DNA from: Limnomonas spitsbergensis
Lineage: Eukaryota; Chlorophyta; Chlorophyceae; Chlamydomonadales
Direction: 5' to 3'
Assembly (NCBI GenBank): GCA_037349105.1
Contig: JAYJMM010000120.1
Span: 620,001 to 684,000, forward strand
DNA length: 64,000 nt
The notes below the pieces were generated by a model. That model saw only the letters and a list, made by a program, of their open reading frames with translations, searched no databases and was not told the origin of the DNA. How positions within the stretch are numbered: position 1 is the stretch's first letter; every line of letters begins with the position of its first letter. The position numbers and the translations under genes were made by a program. Below, in pieces: positions 34,092 through 59,305 of this stretch.

Positions 34092-34601
34092 ATGTGGCTC
34101 TGACTGACCTCGCTTATTCCTCTTCTGGCAGCGGCTGATGAGCAACGGAATCCGAGTTGCCAATGAGGACGATAGTTCCTGGCAGGACCTGCCTTATATC
34201 TGCCCATTGAAGTGCAGATCATGAAATGGCCGCAGACCTGCATCGGGATTTGAATTAAGACAATGCAACTTGTGAACGATCCAGATTCGTGTGTCAGCAT
34301 GAGACGCTTTGCAAGGGAGAGAGATATCATGCACATGGATGCAAGAGATACTAGCTGTTGTTCTCACCCTTCCTGAGAACCTTGAATGTAGAGGGCAATC
34401 TGACAAAAAAAAATGATGACGCCTGAGCGGTGTTAAATCTCTGGAAATTCTGAGCTATCACTGACTTCTGTAGTTTGCATCTCAGCTACCCACCATCACT
34501 TGAACATCAGATATTACCACAAACGAATGAGTGATTCTGCTCTTAGTATCTTAGACCAGTTGCTATGTCCTCTGTCCTCCTCTGTCTCTGATCTCCTTCC
34601 A

Positions 34602-34727
34602 GATCCACGTGAAATTCTTTAACGACCACGCGGCTCTGCAGACGGTGGAGAATGAGTGCAAGAACTTTCCCTGGTGGGACCAACATGGAGGCGGCGGCAG
34701 GCAAATCCTCATGCAAACGGTCAAGGT
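34602..34727 (+). CDS. Isolated exon-like segment, 42 codons
   Basis: A polypyrimidine tract ending CTCCTTCCAG is followed by an open 126-nt block and CAAG|GTGGGTC, a proper acceptor/donor pair with no stops between. The translation begins IHVKFFNDHAALQTVENEC and continues with a Trp-Trp pair and a Gly-rich stretch. No neighbouring exon was found on the same strand. It may be an orphan exon copied from another gene or the only recognisable piece of a gene lost here. The family is not recognised. Confidence 0.4.
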
Positions 34728-35702
34728 GGGTCATGGAGAAGAAATTCATATTGTGGGCAACGCAGGGCATTTGTTCATGCTGTCATCCTTGTCCTTTCTT
34801 AATACCCATGCAACATGTGCATGATTTAGCCATTGCATCTTCCCAACGTGGTGGTCCTGTCCTGCCCCCCCTGAGCAACATTCCTTGCTTCTGAAGCCGA
34901 GTCTGAAGCTATCGTTATTACTTCAATCATTGTTGTGGCCCACAATCCGTCCCCGTAGGCCCTCAAGGGCTTTGCTGTCACAGTAAAACCAACTCGTCAG
35001 TGCATCCATGTAACCTGACACAAAGTATCTGTGAGCCGTTCTTGCTACTTAGTGGTGCTGCATGATGACAGAGACAGAGCAAAACTTGGGCCATGGGCAC
35101 CCTCCTTAATCTCTGTTCATAACAGCAGCCCTAATTACGGTTGTGGTACGTTAATGATAAGGCCTCTAAGCGAGTGGGACAGTGTCATTCAAGTGAGAGT
35201 TTGAATTCCTGAGACACGATCAGATCAAATAGGCGCAAAGAAGGAGGCCTGACGGCTCGAAAGATTAGCATTTTTTGATTGAGGACCCAGAGATCCAATG
35301 AAGGCCGGCAGTGTACTAAGGCTGTCATACTCATGCGAGCCAGCCACATTTGTTGCTGGCAATGGTGTCTTGATATCTCTCCCCTCACTGAGCTGTCAGG
35401 TGCTTTGAGTGCCCTTGCAATAAAAAGAAACAATCCAGTTCTCTGACAGCCAGATGAATTTGGATCCGGTGGACTGAATGAGCTTGCCAGACAATCGAAA
35501 CCTGGGGCATGGGGCTCCCGGGTCCCAGGCTTCTACCAAGAGGGGGCAACTTGGTATTTAAGGCACAAACTGGTATGCTTTGATAGAGTGGAATGACAGA
35601 GTCATACAGGATCCAAGACAGCTAGAGAGAGATAACCAAATACTGGCCACTGCGTATGATCACTCGCATGGGCAAAAATTTCAGGTTCAGGTATCAATTG
35701 GT
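34728..35702. other. Intergenic, 3' side of histone H3
   Basis: No gene, RNA or array seen. The right end abuts the H3 histone hairpin at 35703. Confidence 0.4.
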
Positions 35703-35718
35703 GGTGTTGAAAAACACC
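35703..35718 (-). terminator. Histone H3 mRNA 3' stem-loop
   Basis: Read on the minus strand: GGTGTT, loop TTTC, AACACC, a perfect 6-bp stem with 4-nt loop, 50 nt after the H3 stop. The geometry equals the replication-dependent histone mRNA hairpin of animals and volvocine algae, the binding site of SLBP-type proteins that replaces a poly(A) tail. The same 16 bases recur after H4. Confidence 0.9.
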
Positions 35719-35768
35719 GGTTTGGTTGATGGGGTGCAGCAAACAAGGAGGAACTGAGGATGGAAGGC

Positions 35769-36719
<951 letters not shown>

Positions 36720-36773
36720 TCATCCAAATACCAGGGCCTACAGGAGTCTGACCTTAATCACTATTCACTTACC

Positions 36774-36789
36774 GGTGTTTTTCAACACC
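36774..36789 (+). terminator. Histone H4 mRNA 3' stem-loop
   Basis: GGTGTT, loop TTTC, AACACC, identical to the H3 element on the opposite strand, followed by ACCAATAATG. It marks the end of a non-polyadenylated histone mRNA. Confidence 0.9.
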
Positions 36790-37181
36790 ACCAATAATGA
36801 AATACGGCCGATGACTGATCGTCCTGTCAACTTTGCCTCATTCAGACCTGAGAATCCTCACTTCTACTTTATGCATGGAAACAGTCCGACACAACGTTGC
36901 ATGTCACGATATTTCTTCATGATTGATTCAAGAAGCTAATTCGAGAGGCTGTGCATTTGCAACAGGTTTTGCTAGGTACTGTGCGATCGATTTTTCAACA
37001 AGCTCATTTTATCAACACTCCAAATTTCTTTAACACGGCTCATTAACTGAGTGGTCATGTCTGTGCCCAGGACTGGTGCTGATGCCCTATTTAACTAAGA
37101 TGACCATTGTCATTGACGAACCGTTAGCATCGTCAAGCCACGCTCCAGCTTTTCCTTACTTTCTTTCTCAGACCTTAGGAA
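36790..37181 (+). promoter_or_regulatory. Upstream region of gene C
   Basis: The 392-bp gap between the H4 3' hairpin and the gene C start codon, holding gene C's promoter and 5' UTR. No clear TATA box or conserved motif. No additional gene. Confidence 0.35.
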
Positions 37182-40100
37182 ATGGGGAATATAGCGTCCG
37201 AGGGCACGTCGACCATAGACATGAAAGTCATGCTGAAGCACGCCATCACATCCGGAGATCTCGACACCACCGCCTCGATCATCATGCACCACCCAGAAAT
37301 GCTGAAGTCGAAACTAGACCGGGTGCACACCTCCATCCATATGGCTGTGCTACACAGGAGTCGGAATCTACAGATCCTTGAACGCCTCCTCTCATTCCTT
37401 CAAATCAGGTGGGTGCAGGCAAAAGACGTCCTGTCCAGAAAGCCCTCAAGCCATGATGGTCCTTATTCCTCACATTCAGCTCGTCACTGACATGGGTGCA
37501 TGGGGATGTTTGCAGCCCGGGTCAAGGCAAGCTCAAGGATTCCCTCCATGCAGCGGCATTGAAAGCCCTCAACCAGGGATGCCCCAAGGATGGGAAATCT
37601 CCCCTCATGCTGGCCTGTGACATCGGCGATGCGGATGCAATACGGTACGAAGCCTGTGCCATACCGCGAGTCATATTGTGCCATACTGCCCTATCGTGCT
37701 ACCTTGGGATGTGGATACCCAGCGGACTCAATGCTACCTGTGGTGGATACCAGTTGCCGTACCAGTAATCCACCAACGCTAAGCTATATCCTGCGATTTC
37801 TTTGCTGGGACTGCCCCAGTGCTTTTCCTTCCAGCATCACCTGTCAGGTCAGAAACCCTTCCCGCCATTTCTTGTACTTCCCCTGACCACTAGACTCCTG
37901 TTGGACGCTGGCGCTGACTACTGGCTCCGAGACAAGCTGTACCACCGCACGTGCATGCACTATGCAGCAGCCAAGGGCCATGCTCACCTGATCCAACCTC
38001 TGGTGCAGTGCAGCCAGGCAAGTAGGCTCGGTCTTAATGCGACATCCATTCCTTCATTCACGACCTCTCACACCACGGCACGTGTGTCCTCGGATAGGAC
38101 ATATCATGGATGACATAAAGCTTAGCAGCGTGATTCAAAAAATATTTCCTGATGGTGTGCAGGGGTGGGATGCTTCAACAAGCCCCTTCCTACGTACCAG
38201 CTTATGGTAAGAGGAGCAGAGTTAAGTTGTGCAATTGACAGCTGAAATATTGCAATGAATCAAGTCGCTTCCCCTGCGGCTGAGGATTCCTGGTGCATCT
38301 TACCATGCTGCTTAGGCCGACTGCCGTCAGCATGGCTTGGTATGACTGGCCCAGTTGTGGCCGCCTGGCAGCCCCCTGTGGGGGGTATTGTGCACCTAAA
38401 ACCTGGCAGGTTGATGAGTCATGGAAGCAGGCAGTAATACCATACTGCTGACGAGGACGCGACGCAGCTGTGTCGTGCTGACTGCTGACGCTACCTTCCC
38501 GGATCTCTGCCCCTCTAAATTGACACACCTCACCCTGGCCATCCCAGCCCAGGCATATTTTCTTCTTTCACACTTAAACCCTATGGCCATGGCCTCCCCT
38601 GCTGCTTCAATCACTAAACGCCAACTTTCTGATTCTACAGCCGTGTCCGACCGCCGCATGCCTCTGCAGGCCGTTGGTCGATGTTGGCACGACAGGAGGC
38701 TTCACCCCGCTCATGTACGCGTCATGGTGCAATCAGCCTGAGACAGTAGCGGCGCTGCTACAGCACGGTGCCGACTCAGAGAAGCGTACTCTCGACACCG
38801 GATACACAATGAAGGATCCGCACTGCTAGTGAGTGTGAGACTGTTGTTGATGGGGCACTTTAGGATCTCATCTCTCGGCCATTTCTAGATGCCCAGGTGC
38901 GTCGCGAAAGTCACAGATGAACTCCGCTCGATATGATGGATCTTCCGTGTACTGGTAAAAGCCCTTCACCAAATCACCCCAGTTGCAGCACTGGGAGACA
39001 GCTGGCTGCTGCTGCTGGCCCATGTTGTTCGTCCGAGTGTGCCCAGCCCCCAGTCTTGCAGTAGTTCGTGCCCCCATCTCCCCATCTCCCTTCTCATCTC
39101 CCTCGTTCCCTGATACCTATCAGCAACATCCCCGAGGGATCATCTGCACTTCATGTGGCTGCTCAGAATGGCTCCGCCAGCGCCTGCGCAGCCTTGCTCA
39201 TCAACTTCGTCAGGGACCGTGACCAGTATGTGAGTCCTGAATGTGCTTTGGGCTGCATGACAACTTGGCTGCTTGGCTACCTGACTGCTTGGGTATTTCA
39301 GATGCCGGGTGGATGCACGTGGGCTCAGATAATCAGTTCTGATCAGAATTGGGGCCATCTGAGAGTGGACGGTTGAGGTGTGAGCGATGAAATCAACCTG
39401 GGCTTGTCTGTTTTGAAGGTCAATAGCCGTGCATTGATTGGGGTGGCGAACCCACGGCATGGCCTTTGTTCTGCCTCACATTCCCCCTTTGCCTACCCCG
39501 GCCTATACAGCTCCTCCCACACACCCCTTGCCCCCCTTGCCTGCACAGCTCCTCCCTGCCCCTCTCACCCCTACCTACATAGTTCCTCCCTGCCTCTCCC
39601 CCCCTTGCCTGCACAGCTCCTCCCTGCCCCTCCACCCCCATCTGAACAGCTCCTTCTTGCCCCTCCACCCCTTGCCTGCACAGATCCAGCAGCTGGCGCA
39701 GGACAGACAGGCCCAGGCGCGTGGTGTAGTTCCCCCCCAGATGCCTCGGCGTCGCCCAACCGACTCGCGCCTGCTGCTGAACGGTCGGCACCACACCCCG
39801 TTTGTCATCGCCCGCAATTTCGGACATGAGGAACTTCTCAACCTCCTGAATCCGTTCACATCGCTGACCACCGCGCTGGTGGATGTGAAGGAAACGATCG
39901 GGGTGCCCACCCTCAAGCGCCTGGCAGGCAAGGTGGGTGTTGTTTTGGGGGAGAATCGACCGTCTTTTGCGGGCTGTCCTTCCTGTGCAGAGCTTAATTG
40001 GGACCAAACCTGGGCACGCCTACGGACGGCGGCTCAAGCTGCATGGCAGGCAGTGGATGAGGCCGCCAGCCAGGGGCTGAAAAATTGGTGCGCTGTAGCT

Positions 40101-43100
40101 GAAGGAATGTTGAGCCACACACATAGAAGAACACCGGGGAAGGTCGGTGCAAGCATCTCGACAGATTCGCGGACATAACCAACCTTAAATGCTGCCTCTG
40201 GTCACTAAAAGTCTAGAACGGTGCATACCCGCTGGGCGCTGCTGAGCGCTCGGCCTGGTCACTGAAAGTTATGTGGGCGACTTGGCATTGCATGATGAGC
40301 TGGTGACTGTGAACATGACTTTGCTCTCATCAGGCTTGGGCAGGGACCATGATTGGTGTTTATTTCCCCGCTTGATTGGGTGAAAATCGGGACCGACCTG
40401 CAGCTGACGGCCCAAGCAGCATGGCTGACCACACTGGGGTACTACAGCCAGAGGCCAAAGTGTAGCCGAGTCATGAAAAAGTAAACACTGACGAGAATCA
40501 TCAGTTGTGTCTTCTATCTGGCTGCGGCTTCAGCTGGTGCCCCTGGCCCCTGTTGCTGTCTCGCTCCAGGCCTCCCAGTTGGTCCTCCTGCAGCAAGTGG
40601 ACGTCTTGGCGCAAATCATTGAGGTGGCAAGGGACCAGGACAGGCACAGGGGTCCCTGGCACAGACTTCTAGAGCGAGGCGTGCAGCAGCAAAGGCCGCC
40701 CGTCTTGGGAAGCCTGTCTGCTCCCGGGCAGCTGGGGGAACGCCCGAGGGCCGCCTCGGCTGCGTCGACGGCAGAGGCTAGGCAGTACGAGCAGTACAAG
40801 GCAGCGGGGTTGCTCCCGACGCTCTTTGAGAGAATTTCGGAGGGTATGGAAGGCGCTCCGGGCGCCGGACCAGACATTGCGCAGGGCAACGGCTTGCGCC
40901 ACCGCGGGACAATGCTTGTGCTGGCACCGCTTCCAGAGGCCCTGGAGCCATGTTCTCCTCCAGCGGCCGAGGCTGCTCCAGGAATGCCCGCGCTGCTGGG
41001 AAGGCCGTCCCCGAGCGCCGTGGCGGTGCGCGTTGGCTCATGGACTGGTCAACGCCCATCCTTGAGATCCGTCTCTTCGTGGCGGCAGGCAAGCAGGTAT
41101 GCACTATGCAGTGTGGCAGGAAAGCTTGTTAAGAGCATGGTCCCACCAATGGTGAACAGTATGTGCGTGAATATGTATTGGTTTGTGATGACAGAACGTT
41201 TTGCGCCCAGGACATACCGGTACACAAATGCTGCATTCCACGTTGTTTGAGATCTGTCCCTTCGTGGCGGCGAGCAAGCAGGTATGCAAAACATGGTGCG
41301 GCAGGAATGTGTGTTCAGAGCATGGTCCCGGCAATGGTGACCAGCATGTGCATGAATTAGTATTGGTTTGTAACGACAAGATCGACAGTCCGTATACCGG
41401 TATTCGACAGGCTGGTGACATTGGGCTACTGTCTCTTGTGAAATACTTCCGTTCTGCTCCAGCTCCGGCCTCACTGATGGCTTGCGTCCAGGACGTACAG
41501 AAATGCAGCATTTCACAATACTTGTTCTAGGGATCCGCAGTGGGGCTCGGGTGTCCTAGCGTTCGATGATGTTGACATCAGGCACGAGCTGTAGGGTCTC
41601 CAAAAGTCTATTACCCCTCACCTCGCAGGGCATCTGGATCAGAAGCCACACCGCTGCCTGTTGAGTATGTGGACTGGGCCATGGACCTGTCGGGGCCTCT
41701 TTCCTTGCAGCCATCTCTTAAGGGCTCCTGCACAGCCAGCATGCTTCAAGGGCCGCTGCTCAGCAGGGGCCCTGCTGCTGCTCCTGGCTTTCATGTTCCC
41801 TCTGGCCCTGGCCCGTCATCACCACCCAGCCTGCAAAGCTCGCTGCCAGCGGGTCCACGAGCTCTGTACCGGAAATCCTCCTCTTTGAAATCGGAGCAGA
41901 GGCAGCTGGAGAGGCACGCCAGGTTGGAGGCGCAGCTGTCTGGGCAGCAGAGAGGCCTACATCAGCTCACGCAAGGCATGATGCAGGTGTCGGCATCCGA
42001 TCCAGCCCTGGCCGCAATGGCGGGGTCGGCAGGGAGCCCAGTGCCAAGTGAGCAGCTTGCTGGCTCTGCAACCCGAGTGCACAATCACATTTCAAGTGCG
42101 CTGACGCTGTCTATCTCCCCATCGCTTGACCGACGGCTGCTGCATGCCGTGGCCAGCCTGGCTGACGAGGTGGCGGATGAGAGCCTGGAGCAAACACTGG
42201 CAGCCGCTCGCCATCACAGGTCAGCTGACCCTGACTCAAAAGCTGGGCAGGAAAGGCATTGGAAGGCAGTATTGAACAGAGCCTGTTGGTTGAGGAACTT
42301 GGCATGATGACACGTGTTTTATTGTGCACCGCCATATCAGTAGATCACCCATAGGTAGCCCTATCACATAAGATGTCGGCATGGCTCACCTTGGATCGGG
42401 TTTGCTGGGTTCGATGTTCCTGTTCCCTCACATCGGAGGTTCACATGGCTGCACCATGTTCTTAGCAGTGCTTGGTAGCTGGAATTGAGTATGCGCATTC
42501 CCTACCAGTCCCATGCAGCCGAGCGTTAAGCAGGGCCCAGCGGGTATGCACCCTCCTCAACTGTAGGTGGCCACTGCCTGGCATGAGTATGTTAAGACGC
42601 ACCTCGAGCGCCCTCGAACAATAGGAGCGCCCCTGGAAACCCCCCCCACACACCTCCAGCACCAATCACCCCCCAGGGGGCATGAAACGCTAGGACGTAT
42701 CATTCTCTGTGCCCTGGACAGAGCGCTCACGGTTCTACTTCCCCTGCAGGCTCCTCCACGGCGTGAGCGGCCATTTCAGCAGGGCTCTGTCCTGCAGGCC
42801 CAGTCCAGCCTGGTACTCTGCAGAGCTCCCGGAAGCGTCAGGCTTCGGAACCCTCTCCCTGGGCGGAGACGGCAGCATTTCGATGTTTCCCGCAGTATCC
42901 GCCACCTTAACGGTCCCACTAGGTGCCATGGCCTTGCCGCCGTCGTCTGCTATAGAGATACCTAACGGCTATGACCCGTCGCGGGGTATGTCGTTGCCCC
43001 TGCCATCCACACTGTTCACATTATCCCCGCCAGACAGTCGAGGAAGCCACACCCTGTTTTCTCCAGTTGTGGCCTCTCTGCTGGCCTCTCCAGCCGTAGC

Positions 43101-44072
43101 CCCTCTCCCTGCTGGAGGCCCTATGGCATCCGTGGGGCCGCTGTCCCTTGTAAAATACTCCCCTTCTGCTCCAGCTTCGGTTTCACCAGGGACTCACGTT
43201 CCCGTTGGAGGCTCCATGGCAGCTGTTGGTCAACTGTCATCTGCCCTGTCTTCAGCCCTGCCTGAGGAGGATGAGTATGACCGGATGTGCGGCGTGTGTC
43301 TAGACGAGGGGGACTTCATCGCCATGCGGCCATGCAACCATAGGATATGCGGTGAGGCTGCGATTCAGGATGCTGCATCTTATGTCTCTGATATCTGATC
43401 TCCACACAGCCCGCATCTCCTGCATGGCTCAAGCTATGCCCTATTCTGTGGTAAGGCTGTGATGCATCCTAGTCTAGGAACTGCGTCCTAGGCTATGACC
43501 TGCATAATCCAGCAAGCTTGTCAGGAACATCTGATGCATGTGATCTTGTCCTACAGGGTTGTGATTTGTATGGCCACATCATTGCAAGGCTGACAGATGC
43601 TTGCCCCTTGTGTGCTTTCCCTTTCTTGACCGCCAAATTACTGCCGGCTTGACGGCCAAATCACCGCCAAATCACTGCAAGGCTGACAGATGCTTGCCAC
43701 TTGTATGAATTGTAGTGGACTGTGCCAGAGAGCTACTCAAGATGCACTCAAAGGATCCTGCACCCTGCCCGTAAGTCGGGCGTACAAATTTTGTAAAATA
43801 AACAAATTATCAAAAGTATAATGCCCCCCAGAAAATACCCTCTGAAGCTTGCCTCTCCCTGCAATCATATACCCTGCTTGACAGCCTGAGCTGTTAGTTG
43901 CCATGCATCCTTAGCCCATGTGGCCCTCCCCCGCCCATTTTGTCCTGGATGCACACAGCTTGGAATCCATTGCACAGTGATCTCACATCAGGTTTCACAC
44001 ACACACACACACACACACAGGTTCTGCCGCTGCTTGCTGATGGGATTCGGAGAGCACACCTGGTGTGAGTGA
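37182..44072 (+). CDS. Gene C: ankyrin-repeat RING E3 ubiquitin ligase (XB3/XBAT-like)
   Basis: Twelve exons: 37182-37408, 37516-37644, 37894-38017, 38163-38206, 38670-38828, 39124-39229, 39684-39932, 40570-41096, 41629-42219, 42750-43351, 43716-43770, 44021-44072. They sum to 2865 nt (954 aa), with phases as in A and B. The start MGNIASEG fits N-myristoylation. Ankyrin landmarks are SPLMLACDIGD, RTCMHYAAAKGHA, TPLMYASWCNQPE and SALHVAAQNG. The C3HC4 RING is CGVC, CNHRIC, VDC, CPFC. Intron 3 has a GC donor (CAG|GCAAGT at 38018), confirmed by alignment to A and B, which use GT. A 185-bp tandem duplication repeats the exon 8 end and donor. The acceptor of exon 12 abuts a (CA)12 tract. It is the most diverged of the three and lies in opposite orientation. 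Confidence 0.85.
38230..38400 (+). mobile_element. Diverged MITE-family copy
   Basis: Weak block matches (ATGCTGCTTAGGCCGACTGC, GTATGACTGGCCCAG, GTGGCCGCCTGGCAGCC) within intron 4 of gene C. Ends are not recognisable. Confidence 0.35.
40205..40255 (-). mobile_element. Short SINE 3' fragment, inverted
   Basis: Read on the minus strand it contains GCCGAGCGCTCAGCAGCGCC and CAGCGGGTATGCACCGTTCT, the 3' end of the tRNA-derived SINE family. Lies in intron 7 of gene C. Confidence 0.45.
40354..40490 (-). mobile_element. hAT-like MITE copy, inverted
   Basis: Its right end, read in reverse, is CAGTGTTTACTTTTTCATGA followed by CTCGGCTACA, matching the left end of the copy at 52977. The left end GTGTTTATTT is the other inverted terminus. 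Lies in intron 7 of gene C, which ends at 40569. Confidence 0.5.
41065..41434 (+). repeat. 185-bp tandem duplication of the exon 8 donor region
   Basis: The end of exon 8, its 5' splice site and about 140 bp of intron are repeated once. AGATCCGTCTCTTCGTGGCG at 41065 recurs as AGATCTGTCCCTTCGTGGCG at 41250, each followed by GCAAGCAG|GTATGCA. The second donor could serve as an alternative 5' splice site. Confidence 0.8.
42385..42562 (+). mobile_element. SINE copy lacking the tRNA-like head
   Basis: Contains TTGCTGGGTTCGATGTTCC, CATGGCTGCACCATG, TTGGTAGCTGGAATTGAG and GCCCAGCGGGTATGCACC, the body of the SINE family. The A/B box head is absent or diverged. Intron 9 of gene C. Confidence 0.5.
43996..44019 (+). 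repeat. (CA)12 microsatellite serving as the pyrimidine tract of a 3' splice site
   Basis: Twelve CA units run directly into the G of the AG acceptor for the last coding exon of gene C (exon 12 begins at 44021). A normal polypyrimidine tract is absent, so length changes of this microsatellite could alter splicing of the RING's last Cys pair. Confidence 0.9.
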
Positions 44073-44502
44073 CTCAAGGCCTGACTCGAGAGGGCGCGTG
44101 GCTGCGACAGTAGCTGAGAGAGGAATGCATGTGACATATAAGCATATGAAAAGTATCATGATATTAGCAGCAAAGGATGGGATCATAAATCTATGGTGAG
44201 GATCTCCCCTTGATGGGGTTTAGAGAGGTAAGGGGCAACCATGCAAACACTCAACATGCGCTTGGGAGTAAGTACATGCAAGGGCCTGGTGTGCACTCAC
44301 CAAGGATGGCATTGTCTTGAATATGTAGTATTGTGGCATGGTACGCAAATATCCTTGTTGAGGAAATTTTGTCAGATTTAAAAAGGGGAGTGATGAGGTA
44401 CTGGCAACACAAAATAAAGTGTCTTGCCAGTACCTCAGCCGACTGCCGATTTATGTGAGTTTGGCCCATGCTTTAATGTACTTTTAAACATTGCAACAAT
44501 GG
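44073..44502. other. 3' flank of gene C
   Basis: No gene supported on either strand; the 3' UTR of gene C presumably lies here. Confidence 0.4.
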
Positions 44503-44745
44503 GGGAGAAATGGCCCAGTGGTAAAACGCTTGGTACCCATAACCTGAGGTTGAGGGATCGAACCCGCCACATGGTCTTCTCTCTCCCCTACTAGAGCGCA
44601 GGGTTTCATGTTCCTGACCCCTCGCATAGGAGGATGGCATAGCTGCACCATGGCCCAGCCTGTGCAAGGTACCTGGAATTGAGCCTAATCATTCCCTACC
44701 CACGCGTCCGAGCGTTCAGCAGAGCCCAGCGGGTATGCACCGTTC
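44503..44745 (+). mobile_element. tRNA-derived SINE, complete copy
   Basis: A box TGGCCCAGTGG (44511-44521) and B box GATCGAACC (44556-44564), both exact pol III consensus matches at normal tRNA spacing, head a body shared with the 33361 copy: CATGTTCCTGACCCC, ATAGCTGCACCATGGCCC, GGAATTGAGC, CCGAGCGTTCAGCAGAGCCC and AGCGGGTATGCACCGTTCT. No tRNA cloverleaf for a functional tRNA is seen. Confidence 0.7.
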
Positions 44746-45568
44746 TAAAATGATGCAACATTTGTTCAGCCTCTACATGTTGCTCAATGACGTTTGCGTT
44801 GGTTTTGTTGTTGTTGTTGTTGAAGTGCCATTCTCTGCTCCATCAGAGGGCAATTCTTCTCTGTCTATACCGGTAGCACACATTTAGTTTCCACCTTTTC
44901 AGAGGATACCTCCCCCAGCCTGTAAGAGAAAGCTGACTAGCCCCAGCGGAACCAGAGGAAGGAAAGAGGTCAGGATGATACAGAATTGCTTGCGATATCC
45001 CCTGCTCCCCAATCATGCCGCAGTGCCTGCCCGAGGCAGCTCACATGCGGAGCTGTGCGGTTGACAGGACTGTCTATCAAATTCGTGGCCAAGGCAAAAC
45101 ATCGAATGCTCAACATGACAGCAGCAACTCAAGCAAGAGTTGCATGACCTCACAGTAGCTGCAGCATGGTCTCGCTGGTCAAGCATGTGATACCAGCGTG
45201 ACGACTAGCAAACTGGCCGTTTGAAGCTACGACGATAAGAAGGGTTGTACCGGTAAACACAAATTGCAGGCATTCAGCGCAGCCGCGATGTGTGTTCGAG
45301 TAACTGAACAGTCGTTTACATGCACGGTTTTAATGTGGTCGCAGGCTTCAAAAGTTCAAATGCTCGGTTAGGGTTAGCATTCAAAGTTTCAAACAGGGTA
45401 TGGTCGAAGGTGGGAGTTGATGCCACCGTCCAATCGCTCGTCACAACTCAGCTCCAGCAAGTTTTGAGGTCCCAATACACGCCAGCATCTGCTCTATATT
45501 ATTAAGGCCAGCCAACCACGATTGAAATCTCCCGAATGATTACTTTTCAAACGTCGCCGGAATTCTGA
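44746..45568. promoter_or_regulatory. Intergenic, upstream of the SNF2 gene
   Basis: Holds the SNF2 gene promoter but no recognisable core motif. Contains a (TTG)n-like run near 44803-44822. No gene supported. Confidence 0.35.
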
Positions 45569-58740
<13,172 letters not shown>

Positions 58741-59305
58741 TGGCCTTCAGCTGTCTTCCGAGAGTGTGCAGTGGGCTGCGGCCCACACACACCTTCGTCA
58801 GGCGACCCAGACGTGGAGTGTGAATTTACCCAGATGACTGAATAGCATATATTTGAACGTGACTCCAGCCCGGGGATTTGATAGCTTTCCCTTGTCACAG
58901 AGCTCTACAGACTTATGTAGGTTCCAGCGATCCAGTGTATATAGTGGAAATCTAGTAACTAATCTAATCCATTGACATAACATAACAATTCTGCCAGTAC
59001 AGAAAGATTGGAACAACTGGCCTTTATTCCCGCAATTTGTCTATAAGCACTGTTTTAGCCAAAGGACCTTGATTGCTGCAATTTGGCCGCAACAAGTCGT
59101 TAACTTATTGGACCTGCATAATGGGGCCCATACCTGCGTGGTTGTCCTCTGGTATAAAGCCCAGGAGGGGCACTGTCTTTTCTTGATATCTGTCCTGGTT
59201 GCTTGGTTCTCAAACCAATTTGCGGACACGTGTGCTCGGGTGCTCGGCTATACTTGTTTACAAATCCGCCTTCAGTCCGACTATTTTGACTGGAGACAGA
59301 ACTAG
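58741..59305. other. Convergent intergenic region between SNF2 and VPS41
   Basis: Holds the 3' ends of two convergently transcribed genes. No gene or repeat seen. Confidence 0.45.

Noticed and set aside
44503..44580. A tRNA gene
   Set aside because: A and B boxes are perfect, but there is no complete cloverleaf or anticodon arm, and the same head and body recur elsewhere; it is a SINE.
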